Positions 46,115 through 57,116 of a DNA stretch of 64,000 nt are shown here, piece by piece (position 1 is the stretch's first letter; every line of letters starts with the position of its first letter). The position numbers and the translations under genes were made by a program. Source of the DNA: Gordionus sp. m RMFG-2023 (taxonomy: Eukaryota; Nematomorpha; Gordioida; Chordodea; Parachordodidae); NCBI RefSeq assembly GCF_954871325.1, contig NC_088776.1:61838954-61902953 (forward strand). The letters run 5' to 3'. The notes under the pieces are model-generated. The model ran no database searches. It was not told where the DNA came from and worked only from the letters and a program-made list of their open reading frames with translations.

Positions 46115-46850
46115 TTGGAAGATTTTAATTGGGGTTTCTCACAATTACCCTCGATGGTTGGTTTAGATTTATATCCTTTAAATCTTATATCTCTTTCCTC
46201 ATTTTTGGCATCGCGTTTGATGAATAACGCCATGATAATTTCTTTTATCTCTCCTAAAGATAACCTTTTAAACTCAGCCTTGACAGCCTGGGTATCTTTA
46301 GCACCACCTGAAGCTTTCTTACCCACAATCTTAACACACCAATATATTTTCGAACCTTTAATTAAAAAATTTTTTAAAATAATTTCATCAAACCTCCCAT
46401 TTGGAGTATATTCAACTATTACAGAATGCTGACTGTACTAGTGGTTATGAATGGTTGGAAGAATTACCAAGTCGTAACATAGGTAACCTCTTATCAGATG
46501 AACAATTAAGAGTTGCCATAGGCCATCGACTTGGATGTAACATTGTTCAACCACATACATGCATCAAATGTAAAATATTAGTTGACTCCAAAGGGAGACA
46601 TGGTCTAAATTGTATATATAGTCAAGGCAGGCATACAAGGCATGCAGCAATTAATTATTTAGCTATTAGCCGTTCTCTTACCAGGACCTGAATACCAAAC
46701 ATCCTGGAGCCTACAAATTTATCATTAGATAATGGCTTAAGACCAGATGGCTTAACTTCCGTGCCTTGGTCTTTAGGGAAATCCTTAATTTGGGACTTCA
46801 CATGCATATCTTCTTTCCCAAAAAATTTAAATCCGGTTGATATAGCTTAG
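46115..46850 (+). pseudogene. LINE C-terminal region with Cys/His motif and nuclease-like segment
   Basis: Frame 46115 gives VGLDLYPLNLISLSSFLASR; frame 46401 gives SGYEWLEELPSRNIGNLLSD, EQLRVAIGHRLG and CIKCKILVDSKGRHGLNC...RHTRHAAIN, a probable zinc-binding knuckle. After a stop at about 46690 the same region reads [20 protein letters not shown] then IWDFTC. The RPDG...WDxT pair is shared by relatives and looks like a PD-(D/E)XK-type nuclease core, which is my inference. Confidence 0.75.
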
Positions 46851-47286
46851 AAAAAAAAATAATGAAATATTTCAAATTCACAAATTATATTTTTACACCG
46901 ATCGTAATCTCTTCCCTTGGACATATGCCAAGCGGAACTTTAAAGTTCTGAAAAAATATAGGGGATAAGACAAGAGCCCTTACATCAGAACCATAAGAAT
47001 TCTATTTTTTAAAACAAAACCTTCAAATCACTATTTTAAAATAAAATTTTCATGATTTTGAGAACTTGTAGTCCCACCTCCGTTTTTATATAATATTGTT
47101 TTATTTTATTTTATTTTATATTTGATATTTTAATTTTAATATTAATTTTATTTCTATATATATTTTTAATTATAAAAATAAATGACATTAGTATAAAAAA
47201 AAGCAGTCATGTTGTAGCACAAATATAGTTTTTATGGTAATACAACGTATTGTTAAATATTTTTTATAGCATTCTTTCACAAAATT
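46851..47286. other. spacer upstream of NAE1
   Basis: A+T-rich. No exon or clear promoter element could be assigned. Confidence 0.5.
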
Positions 47287-47333
47287 ATGGTGAGTGAAGA
47301 TTTAAAAACTAAAAAATATGATAGACAATTAAG
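47287..47333 (+). CDS. NAE1: NEDD8-activating enzyme regulatory subunit, exon 1
   Basis: ATG at 47287 begins MVSEDLKTKKYDRQLR. The human protein begins with a short lead and KEQKYDRQLRLWG. NAE1 (APP-BP1) pairs with UBA3 to adenylate and transfer NEDD8 to UBC12, which activates cullin ligases. The exon ends in phase 2 before GTTTAAATG, and the split Arg codon is completed by the next exon. Confidence 0.85.
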
Positions 47334-47681
47334 GTTTAAATGATAATTTATTTCATAAAATTAAAGATAATATAAGTTTTTCAATGAATGATTTTAAATT
47401 GAAAGCCAGTTTTATAATTAATTATATTTTTCTCAAAATAATAATATTATTTGATTTAAATTATTGGAGACTTACACAATATAATATATATGTATAAAAA
47501 AATATATAAACGAAAATTTTATGCAATATAATTTGGATTGTTCTTATCTATTATAAATTTACATAAATTAAAGATTGAAAATCTTAAAAATTGAATGAGA
47601 AGTGAATTTTTTTTATATTTATCAATGTAAAAATGTTGTGTGAGATGCTATTAATAATATATATACAATATTTTAACATAG

Positions 47682-47785
47682 ATTATGGGGAAATGAGGGT
47701 CAAACATGTTTAGAAAGTTCTAGCATATGTCTGCTTAATGCCTCTGTAACTGGAACTGAAATTCTTAAAAATTTGGTTTTAGCAG
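47682..47785 (+). CDS. NAE1: NEDD8-activating enzyme regulatory subunit, exon 2
   Basis: After TTAACATAG the frame gives [20 protein letters not shown], then [14 protein letters not shown], nearly identical in pattern to human [34 protein letters not shown]. This is the start of the Rossmann-like ThiF fold shared by E1 enzymes. It ends GCAG/GTTATA in phase 1. No stops or frameshifts. Confidence 0.92.
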
Positions 47786-48648
47786 GTTATATTTAATATT
47801 TATTTAACAGAAATTAAACAAAGTTGAGAAAAATGATATGGTTATGATAAATTGAGATTACTTGCCATTTATCTTTAAAAAAATAGTAATCCATATTCCA
47901 TACTAATCAATAAATTTAAGCTTAGATAAAAAAAATATATTCAGATTTGGTGCTAAAAATAAAAATAGATAATATTAGCTTGAACCTGTAAAAACTGGTT
48001 TGAACCTTTTCACATATAAACTTAAAAGAATTAGGTAAAGAAAGCACATTTTAAAATAAGTTATCAATATACCCTAAAAAATTATTTTTGAGCTGTGTAC
48101 AATATAAATACTTTCAAGATTCTGTTCTCTTAAATTATATTATATTTATAATGAGAAAGAATAAAATAACTGATAACACTTTCTATAACTTGGTTATCTG
48201 CCATTGTGTTAAATAGTAATATATAAATATATCTGAAGATAGTTATTGATACTTATCAATCAAAATAAAATATAAAAGTGTTAAGGTATTAAAATGTTCA
48301 AACAGTGTTCACAGACTATTTTTGAGGTTTGGTTCAAGTTTAATTGGAAAATATTAAGAGTTCATATTTGGTTTAGGTTCCTCTTAATAATAATGGTTAG
48401 GTTTGATTTGGAAACCCATCTAAAAATATTTTTTATTTCAATGCTAATAAATCATCTTTAAATTTGGAATGAACTTCCTAACCTGATCCAAAAATGATAG
48501 GATTTTAAAATATATAAATCTTTTTTTAAGAATCAAAATAGAAAAATTTCAAATTCTCCAGATCTAAAGATTTAGATTGACAGACTCTGATACGATTTAT
48601 ATTAATTATATAAAATAATTGGAAATTATATCATTTAATTTTTATTAG

Positions 48649-48836
48649 GAATAGGAAGCTTTACCATAATAGATGACAAACCAATAATGGATGATGACAT
48701 TTACAACAATTTTATGATCAATCTTCCCCCTAAGAACACTACTAGTGACAAAAATAATCTTGATTTGAAAGGATCAATCATAGTCAAGAATCTACTGGAA
48801 TTGAATCCTTACGTTAAAGGTTCCCACATTAATAAA
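48649..48836 (+). CDS. NAE1: NEDD8-activating enzyme regulatory subunit, exon 3
   Basis: After TTTTTATTAG two bases complete Gly, then IGSFTIIDDKPIMDDDIYNN, FMINLPPKNTTSDKN and LLELNPYVKGSHINK follow. Human NAE1 has GIGSFTIIDGNQVSGEDAGN then NF, and LQELNSDVSGSFVE at the same points. Ends AAA/GTTTAT in phase 0. Confidence 0.92.
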
Positions 48837-49026
48837 GTTTATATTTTGTCACCATTTTAAATATTTATTTATAATGCTTCGTTTATTCCTTTTTTTTAAA
48901 CAATATTTAGATTGTGCCATTTTTTAAATATAATTAGAACCAAATTTTATGCTAAATTCATAACCCTTATTTTACAAGAAAATATTAATTTTTAATTTTA
49001 TTACCCATAAATTTTATATTTTTTAG

Positions 49027-49109
49027 GGTATAGAATCAATTCTTGAAGAAAAGAATATAGGTTCCTTAGACTGTTTTGACCTGATTATAGCTAGTCACAT
49101 CAATGACAA
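49027..49109 (+). CDS. NAE1: NEDD8-activating enzyme regulatory subunit, exon 4
   Basis: After TTTTTTAG, in phase 0, it encodes GIESILEEKNIGSLDCFDLI then IASHINDK. The human counterpart ends in FFCRFTVVVATQL. A weak donor (GACAA/GTTTTA) is assumed; otherwise the frame stops at 49116. The next expected segment (IPLLICRTYGLVGYMR) was not found in the following 15 kb. A Harbinger element lies about 60 bases downstream. The locus is therefore either a gene with a very long intron or a 3'-truncated copy. Confidence 0.8.
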
Positions 49110-49321
49110 GTTTTAATCTTATTTTAAATTTTTAATAATATTTTATTACTCTTCTCTTTTTAATTGTATGGCCACTTCTAAACACGACGTTTTTTCAAAA
49201 CGTTTTCCAAGGCACGTTTTTCGCAATATTTTTTACTTCCAAACAGCAACGATTTATATTTTACAGCTGATTTTTTAAAAATGAATCTTATAACTAGATA
49301 TTTTATTATAATTATAAATTA

Positions 49322-49597
49322 AGTAGTGCTAGAATGTGCATTGAATGCACATTTGGCATAGCTACTGCTAAATTTCCCCTACTTTCTAAAGCTATAGAGT
49401 GTTCAGTTGAAAATGCTGATAAAATTATATCTACAATTACTCTTTTACATAATATTATTAATGATTATGATAAAATAGAATATACACCTAATATTTTACC
49501 TATTACTGAAAATTTAGGGATCAGTAGATCTTTAAATGCTTCAAGTTCTAATTCAAGAGAAATTAGAGAATTATTTAAAGACTATTTTAATTCTTAA
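49322..49597 (+). pseudogene. Harbinger DDE transposase, C-terminal part
   Basis: Reads SSARMCIECTFGIATAKFPL, LSKAIECSVENADKIIS and TLLHNIINDYD, the R-x-x-VE-x-xFG-x-x...F and LHN motifs around the final catalytic Glu of PIF/Harbinger transposases, and ends normally at 49597. Everything before the final motif is missing. Confidence 0.85.
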
Positions 49598-49829
49598 ATA
49601 TATGTTTAATTTAACATTTTATCATTATATATTAAATAAATAAATTACTTTTGTATGTGTATATAAATTAATAAATTACTTTTGTATGTGTATATAAATC
49701 ACTTATGTATGTGTATATAAATCATTTATTTTAATTTTAACTTATAAAATAATACACGACTATTTAAACATCAACATTTTCTACTATAATATTATTTATA
49801 TAATTATAAATAAGAGTTTGCACATTAAT

Positions 49830-50200
49830 TTACATGGCGTCCTTAACTTCATTTGGCACCTTCTTTACATTATCAACCAAAGACAGGCACCATAATCTAT
49901 CTGGGTCATTATCAATTTCTAACATTTTGTCAAAATATCTTTCCATTGGGTCTTTTGTTACTCTAGCCCTTTTTACAGGTCTTACATTCTCTATATTATC
50001 TGTGATATTATTTAGTGTCTTTCTTGGTGTGGTGGAAGTTAAGAAATGATAGTGAATCATACCATTTCCATGGAGTGTTAGCTTTTGCAGCATCCCCTGA
50101 ATGCACTTCTTCTCTCTTTCTCTTTTCCTTTAAATAAGAATCCCTCAAATTCTTCCATTTTAATTTACAGACATTTGGGGATGAATCAAGCCTGATAAAT
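49830..50200 (-). pseudogene. Harbinger MADF/Myb-like DNA-binding protein
   Basis: Minus strand: LDSSPNVCKLKWKNLRDSYL, KEKRKREEVHSGDAAKANTP and WKWYDSLSFLN match a MADF domain. After a frame change, the tail reads RVTKDPMERYFDKMLEIDND then PDRLWCLSLVDNVKKVP. Such a protein accompanies the DDE enzyme in Harbinger elements and helps bring it to the ends. The N-terminal start of the domain is missing. Confidence 0.78.
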
Positions 50201-50540
50201 AATAAAGGATAAAAAATAATTTTATTTAAATAAAGATATAAATTATTAAAATTCAAATTCCATGCTTACTAATAAATACTATCTAATTAAAAAGTCTGTT
50301 AATTAAAAATTATTATTATAAAATAGTCGATATTTTCAATATAAAGTTAAAAAAAATTACTTATTCATTTCAGTTATATCAGACGCCATTTAATCGTTAA
50401 AAAAAATCAAGCTAGTTTGTTATTAAAATAATCGCAAAATCGTATGCATGAAAAAATCGTTTGGTTTGGAAGCACACATCTATTAAGCTTAATTTGTTAT
50501 TTATCGCTTTGAAAAAACGTCGTGTTTGGAAGTGGCCTAT

Positions 50541-51689
50541 TAGCAGTTTAACATACAATTATTTTTAGAAGTTAATTACTAATTATATAACCCCTTTAGG
50601 TTATCGCATATATTCATGGCCACCTTTATGTGTGGGTATGATCTCACAGCCTTTTGGCTTTTTTTAAAGAATTTTTTTTTAATATTGCATACCTGGTCTA
50701 TTATAATATCATTTAGGCCATGCTGCTCTTGTTGAATCTGGCTACAATAAATCTCTTAAGGCATTTTAAATGCCTTACAGTGGCCATTCTCAATGTATGT
50801 GCACTTCTCAATGCATTTTGATAATTGAATAGTGAGCCTAGGTTAGTATTAATGTCATTGATCTAAGGAGATCTGCAACATCTTATAAATTAATTTGATT
50901 TAGACCTGGCATACGGGCAAAAAAATTAACTGGTTGGGCATGTGTAAAGACTTAATAGTGATTTTTTATATATTTTGCTTATAATTTTAATGATTCACTT
51001 GCTACTATGATCATTCATTCATAAATACCATTTTTTTTCCCCCAAAATTACGTGCTTATTTGTTACAATAAATTCATGGAACCTAAATCCTCATCTCATC
51101 ATAGTATAGGTTTTTTTGGGGGCTGGGTAACCTTAGTAAAAAAACAATTAAAACTGGGTTGGGCCGGGTACAAATTTGGACCGGCCAGGTTAGACCCTCC
51201 AGGTTAGACAAAAACTAAATTCCAACCTGGTCAGGTTTGAATATTTTGTCATTTGTTGACCTCTATTAGCGTAACCTTACAAATGAACCTTTTTATTTTT
51301 TTTATGACAAACTTTTAATGAGTGGTGGTAATGATACAATCAATAAATGATATATAATATTAAATTCACCTTCTACCTCAACATAGGGGGGGGGAGGAGT
51401 TACAATGTCTTTTGTGCAACTAATGGAGGTTTGAGAGACTTCTCTGTGGTTTGGGATAGAATATAATCGCTATGGCTGTGCCTGTCTACAAGTTTCTCAC
51501 CAATCCAATCCGATATTACTGAAAAACCGATCCGATACCGATCCGATATTTATATTGATTTTTATTTACCATTGATATCTTTGTATAAATGTCATAAAAA
51601 TTTCAATATTTTACTATTTTTTTTTTTAAAAAAAACCAACTAATTTTAGCAAATGTTTTGTTGTATTTTATTATCCAAAAGTTAATGAT
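50541..51689. other. no gene seen
   Basis: Repeat-like spacer with GGGTTGGGCCGGGTA and CGATCCGATA motifs. I looked here for the next NAE1 exon and found none. Confidence 0.5.
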
Positions 51690-53250
51690 CTCATTTAAAA
51701 TATTTCCAATTTTTATGGATTGAAAGTAGTCTTGTTATTTTCTTTAACATGATGTGAATTGGAGTAAGTTTTGATCGTTTCCATAATTCATCATTTGATA
51801 TTAGTCTGGGAGTAGAAAAACGCCGTTCATAATCCTTATGCACTCGTTGATAAACGTCTGAAGTTTCCTGTTATCAGCTTTGCTAATTTCCCAATTCACA
51901 GCCATATAATAATATAGGGATCACAGTGGAATTAAAGATTCGTAATCATAAGCTTTCAAAATTTTTTGCCTTCTCACATAGTCTACGGTCGAAGAGTTCT
52001 CTGATCTCTGGTATTTGTAAATAATTAATATTTTGCCTTCTGAGTGTATTAACAGTTTGGTTGGAGTTGTTATTCAGTCCAATTGAGGTTCCCCATATAT
52101 TCCTTTCCAAGATCTTATCTTTGATCATTTTATGATCAGTTAAATTAACACTCGTCATGGCCATTACATCTTTGTACCAGCCGTGAACATTTGAGATGAA
52201 AAAATCTATCTGCCATTTGTGACTTCCCCTTCTAAAGGTGAGTCTATTTACCTCTCCACAAGAGAAGAAAGTATTTTCAATTTTGAGATTATTGCTGCCA
52301 CATAAATCAAGTGATTTTCTTACTGTCATCTCCATTTGGTAGTGTGAGGGCTGCATTTCCAATAATGAAGAACAACTGCCAAAAATTGATGAGCTCCGTT
52401 CAAGGGGTTGCTTTGACAGGGAACTTTGGAAAACTACCCAAAGATCACTAAGGAGTGACAGAAGAACTTTCACGGTGTGGAAAGCTTACGAGATTGATGT
52501 AGACATGAGAGGTAGTAGACATTTCGACACTTATGGTAAACTTGAGCATTTTTGTAAATCAAAAATCTTTAAAAAACTTCCATCCATTCGATTGGAGAAC
52601 AACAAAGTTATAATTGATCAGGATGATCAGATGGCGCACCGGATAGATTATTATATGACTATTTTTGAATTTAGAAAACCCGTGAGGATATCATATGAGC
52701 AACAAACTACTCCTCATCTCCCTCCCAATTTTCACCGACTGAAATCTCCACCGCTCTCAAGAAACTTAAGAATCATAAAGCTCCCGGCCCGGATAATATC
52801 ACAGGAGAACATCTAAAAGCGACATCAGATGCCATACTACGTTTCCTGCTAATCATCTTCAATAAAATATGGTCTTCAGGTATGACACCTAAGGACTGGA
52901 ATTTATCCATCCCTCTGTGCAACATCCCGAAAACATCAAACTCTACCAGATTCTACTATTATAGGGGAATAGCACTCACTTCGACTGCATACAAGATCTT
53001 TATGGCTATCCTTAAGATTCGCATTCTACAGAATGTCATTAAACCTCTTCGAAATGTGCTTGGTAATAATAACATGGAACCATTTCTTACTCTTAAAATC
53101 ATTATCCAAAATGCGATAGATATAAACTACATTTTCTTTTGACGTTTATAGATTTTAAACGGGCGTTTGATAAACGTCAATCAATATTCTTTCTGGAAAA
53201 TACTATCCAGAGGTCGGGGTCTTGATACAAACATAATTAAGATATTAAAA
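51690..53250. mobile_element. rearranged RTE-like LINE
   Basis: Three pieces of one LINE type lie in an abnormal order. The minus strand 52440-51950 encodes the end of the endonuclease (LDLCGSNNLKIENTFF, RRGSHKWQIDFFISN, NLTDHKMI). The minus strand 51945-51690 continues directly with the post-RT region (WEISKADNRKLQTFINECI). The plus strand 52345-53250 carries the pre-RT linker (EEQLPKIDELRSRGCFDREL) and the RT start (KAPGPDNITGEHLKA, DWNLSIPLCNIPKTSN, YYRGIALTSTAYKIF, IDFKRAFDKR). So the RT segment missing between the minus-strand pieces appears inverted beside them. Frame changes occur at about 52800 and 53140. Confidence 0.78.
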
Positions 53251-54230
53251 AACTGTTATAACAATCTGCCTACCTAGAAAAAACACAAAATTTAAAAAGA
53301 ATGAATGTATGTCTTCACAATTTCTTTCTCGCAGGTCTCTCTCTGTTTTCCTCTTTTTACTAATCGTCACCTCATATATAACGTAACCAACTCTCATTAT
53401 TAAACTGATTAGGGGAAGTCGGCTATAGTGGGAGAACGGAAAAGTAATGTGTGTTATTATGGGTATGAAAACGAAACAGGAAGAGGGGTAGAGTGGCGTT
53501 TGTCTTCCTCTTTTTCGTTTATTTGCGGTATAAAATAATTTTAAATTTAAACCTTTACCCTTTCCTGACATGAAAAAGACACCTGAAATTATTTCCAAGA
53601 AAGGGATACAGGGGGGGTTATCTAATGATGCCAAATATTGGCCTCTATGAGAGACGCCATTTTTATAGTTTATGACCCGCCATCTTTCCGGAACTAAATG
53701 AGTCGATGCTTAAAAAAATATTAAATCACATAAGTCCTTCACAATATATATAATCATCACACAAAGATTCATTCTATTTGAAAGAGGTTCCAAGGAAATG
53801 GCCATTTTAGATCGATTTATGGCCCCGGGATATCCAATTTCCGCCTCTGATTACTTTTTTTTCTTTCTTCTCACTTTTTACCGTCCCGGGTGTTGCTATT
53901 TTGCGAGACACAGTATTTTTCATATCACCCGCCATTATCATTTTCATCCGCGTCTTCATTGGTTCTTCCTCAAGTTGGCTTTGATTTCATTATTCCCAAA
54001 CGAAGTGCATTCAGTGGCCTAAATAAAGCTAGATAGTTCTTGTTTATTATATTATATTTTTTTTATTTCAGCGAATTGTCAATTTTATCCAATTTCACGT
54101 GGGAACATAAAATACCGTTCATTCATTGCGAATCGTTTGGTTTTTTCGGTTTCATGAAAATATCCTTCGATGAAATGGCGAGTTAGTAAAAAAAATATAA
54201 TTTTCTTGAAATATATTTTAACAATTTTTA
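53251..54230. other. no gene seen
   Basis: Spacer. A stretch at about 53940-53975 (TTTCATCCGCGTCTTCATTG) resembles 57600-57625, so a dispersed repeat may be present. Confidence 0.45.
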
Positions 54231-54232
54231 AA

Positions 54233-54288
<56 letters not shown>

Positions 54289-54290
54289 GA
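54231..54290 (+). repeat. (GAAA)n microsatellite
   Basis: About 14 GAAA units followed by GAGAAGAGAGAAGAGAA. Confidence 0.95.
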
Positions 54291-54497
54291 AGAGAGAAGA
54301 GAATGAAGGAAGGAAGATTAGAATTTTTTTCTATAAATTAATTGATAATTATAGATTTAACGACATATTTTTTTTCATGTACAAGCGGCAATGTGGTTTT
54401 TTTTTAAAAAACTTTAAATCATTTTCTGAACGCTGAAGAATTTGCTTATATTTTTTTCTTGTAATGGATAAATATAACCCCGGTCTCCCATTTCAGA

Positions 54498-56030
54498 TTT
54501 TTATAATCGAGCCAAATCTAAGTTTATTAAATGATTGGATTCGTTCCTTACTTACAGTTATTCCACACCTAGCCCACATATAAACAATTTCCCCATACTT
54601 TTTAAATCTTCTAAAAGTAATTATTAAAAAAAAACAGATCGCACGTATGAAAATAATAAAGACGGCAAGCATCTAAAATGCTGCTAAAAATGAGATGAAA
54701 ATATGAGAAAAATGGCAAATTTTCCTCATTATGCCTCCTCATTTTTAGGCTCGAGGATCAAAAAATCCTTAATTCCAAAGAATATGTGATATCCAAAATG
54801 ATTATTCCTGAAGATCTCTTCAATTTCTGAGATCAATTTGTAAATTTTTCGATGATGACAGAAATCTGAATAATCTGACATCCGTGTCCATTTTACAGGA
54901 AATAAAAAGAAAGTGTTTAAAGTATAAACGATACATCTAATAAATTTTTTTCTATGACATCTAGAAACATAAAAATCTCAGCTTGAGTACCTTTGATAGT
55001 GAAATCTACGAATATTTAGGGGAACCGGTTTTGTTCGGAAAACGTTAATGTTTTAGAGTGGTGGAAGAGGAATCCAGGCGCGATTTCCACGCCTATCACA
55101 AATGGCGAGGGATCTGGTCCTATTCTCACGCGCTGGAGATACGATTACGCAAAAAAATGGAATGGGATGTCCTCTAAAATACGCTCAAACAATGACTAGC
55201 ACTATGGTCTCGGGAATGGCGAGATATTTAATCACAAATGGCGAGGGATTATCTGGTCCCTGGCGGGCGAGTATTCTCACGCGCTGGAGATACGATTACG
55301 CAAAAAAAGGGAATGGGATGTCCTCTAAAATACGCTCAAACAATGACTAGCACTATGGTCTCGGGAATGGCGAGATATTTAATCACAAATGGCGAGGGAT
55401 TATCTGGTCCCTGGCGGGCGAGTATTCTCACGCGCTGGAGATACGATTACGCAAAAAAAGGGAATGGGATGTCCTCTAAAATACGCTCAAACAATGACTA
55501 GCACTCTTGTCTCGGGAATGGCGAGATATTTAATCACAAATGGCGAGGGATTATCTGGTCCCTGGCGGGCGAGTATTCTCACGCGCTGGAGATACGATTA
55601 CGCAAAAAAAGGGAATGGGATGTCCTCTAAAATACGCTCAAACAATGACTAGCACTCTTGTCTCGGGAATGGCGAGATATTTAATCACAAATGGCGAGGG
55701 ATTATCTGGTCCCTGGCGGGCGAGTATTCTCACGCGCTGGAGATACGATTACGCAAAAAAAGGGAATGGGATGTCCTCTAAAATACGCTCAAACAATGAC
55801 TAGCACTATGGTCTCGGGACTAGGAGACGAATTATAATAAACCAATACTTAATTCGTTTTATTTAAATAAATAATATTTGTTTTAAACTTTCCCATATGT
55901 TTTCAAAATTTTTTAAGAAAGATTTAAAAAGTTTGGGGAAATTGTTTTTACGAGGGCTAAGGTGTGGATAATTTGTAAGTAAGGGACGAATCCAATCATT
56001 TAGAAAACTTAGATTGTATCGATATAAAAA
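54498..56030. mobile_element. TIR element carrying a minisatellite
   Basis: The left 125 bases (TTTTTATAATCGAG, CTAAGTTTATTAAATGATTG, CGTTCCTTACTTAC, ACAATTTCCCCA) recur inverted at 55905-56030. The interior holds the 151-bp tandem array and no transposase, so this is a non-autonomous DNA element. Target duplication not found; exact ends uncertain by a few bases. Confidence 0.75.
55097..55819 (+). repeat. 151-bp minisatellite, about 4.8 copies
   Basis: The unit contains CACAAATGGCGAGGGATTAT, CTGGTCCCTGGCGGGCGAGT, CTCACGCGCTGGAGATACGA and GACTAGCACTATGGTCTCGG. Copies are almost identical. The first lacks about 18 bases, and two adjacent copies share ACTCTTGTC in place of ACTATGGTC. G+C is near half, far above the surroundings. 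Period 151 is not a multiple of three, so the serial 87-codon ORFs it creates are not evidence of coding. Confidence 0.96.
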
Positions 56031-57116
56031 TTATGTTTGTCCAATCTAGTTCGTTAATGGGGTTACTTAATCGTAGCGCACTGAAGGATCCTTTTCAATC
56101 GATACTTTCGAGAAAGGATCAGCTGCTAACTTACTCGCTAGAGTTGGATAGCCAATATTGGAAAATATTTTGCTGGGAGGCAATTTTTGGCTTACATATT
56201 GAGCCTTTAATATTTTTTTTGTCGTAATATCCATTTAGCGAATTAGGGTTGAATAACCAATAAATACATTTCGGCTCAAAATTAAACCAGAGCCCAGCTA
56301 GTGGACCAACTAACTAAAGCCAACTAATGGGACGACTAGAGCCAACTCTTGAGCTGATTAATGCCAACTCATCTGGTCGGCTTGAGCCTTGGCAAATTTT
56401 GACGACTCTAGGCCAGATCTCGAAAATTATTAATTAAATACACATATATTATTAACCACATTTTTTCGTTGATATATAAAATTATAAATATCTAAGAATC
56501 GATAAATTCCCTACAATAAAGTTAGCCCGGTCCTGGAAGATAAATTATTTCGAATTCGATGTTAAATATTTAATGAATAATGAATTGAACTATTCGTCCT
56601 CTAGTTTTTAAATTGGTTTATCTACCCGAGTTTCTAGTGTAAAAGTAAAAAATTATCAAACATTTCAATTTAAAAAAAAAAAAAATGTAATCTCAAAAGA
56701 TAATTATTTCTGTGTGCTGATATTGAAATACCCGTCCTCTATGCATCGAAATATGATTGGGCAAAATATCCTTGGTGGTTGGTGCTCGGATCTATGAATT
56801 TGGTTGACCAGATCGACCCATTTGGTTGGGTTGGTTCTGGTTCATATTTTTCTACCAAAAAAATCATGCAAATTCGACCCAATCAAGCAATTTAGCTATA
56901 CTAGGAAAGATATTCTAGCATGTTTAGAATGCCTATCTTATGGAAAGAAAGAAAGGAAAAAGAAAGAAAGAAAGAAAGAAAGTGTAAGTAACTTTTACAA
57001 TTAACATTTGAGTCATTTATGATTTATTTTGCGAAAAAATCTATGGAAAAAAAAACTAATATAAATTTTATAATAAATTTCAAAAATTCATGACAAAAAT
57101 TATCCTGAATTCACTT
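56031..57116. other. no gene seen
   Basis: Spacer with a loose GCCAACTAATGG-type repetition at about 56290-56400 and a GAAA tract at 56941-56982. Confidence 0.5.

Larger units (their letters stand above)
44323..46850 (+). mobile_element. LINE of the QGDPLGP / YLDDG type, nearly full ORF, decayed
   Basis: One long ORF, now in at least six frame segments, runs from ATG at 44323 to TAG at 46848-46850. The order is an N-terminal zinc-knuckle-like segment, a linker, the reverse transcriptase and a C-terminal region with a second Cys/His motif and RPDG...WDFT. This architecture is common in animal genomes but I cannot name the clade with certainty. No poly(A) tail or target duplication was identified. 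Confidence 0.85.
49170..50537. mobile_element. PIF/Harbinger transposon, internally deleted
   Basis: Starts GGCCACTTCTAAACACGACG and ends CGTCGTGTTTGGAAGTGGCC, terminal inverted repeats of at least 30 bp with few mismatches, flanked by a 3-bp duplication TAT (49167-49169 and 50538-50540). It carries the C-terminal part of the DDE transposase on the plus strand and a MADF/Myb-like protein gene on the minus strand, convergent. At 1368 bp it lacks most of the DDE gene. Confidence 0.9.

Noticed and set aside
52475-52816. Plus-strand ORF considered as an independent gene
   Set aside because: Its neighbours in frame and beyond read KAPGPDNITGEHLKA and YYRGIALTS, so it is the pre-RT linker of a LINE.
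55102-55803. Serial 82-87 codon ORFs with identical sequence
   Set aside because: They arise from the 151-bp minisatellite. The period is not a multiple of three and each copy starts in a new frame.
55097-55819. Regular direct repeats suggestive of a CRISPR array
   Set aside because: Units are contiguous with no unique spacers, there are no cas genes, and the context is eukaryotic.
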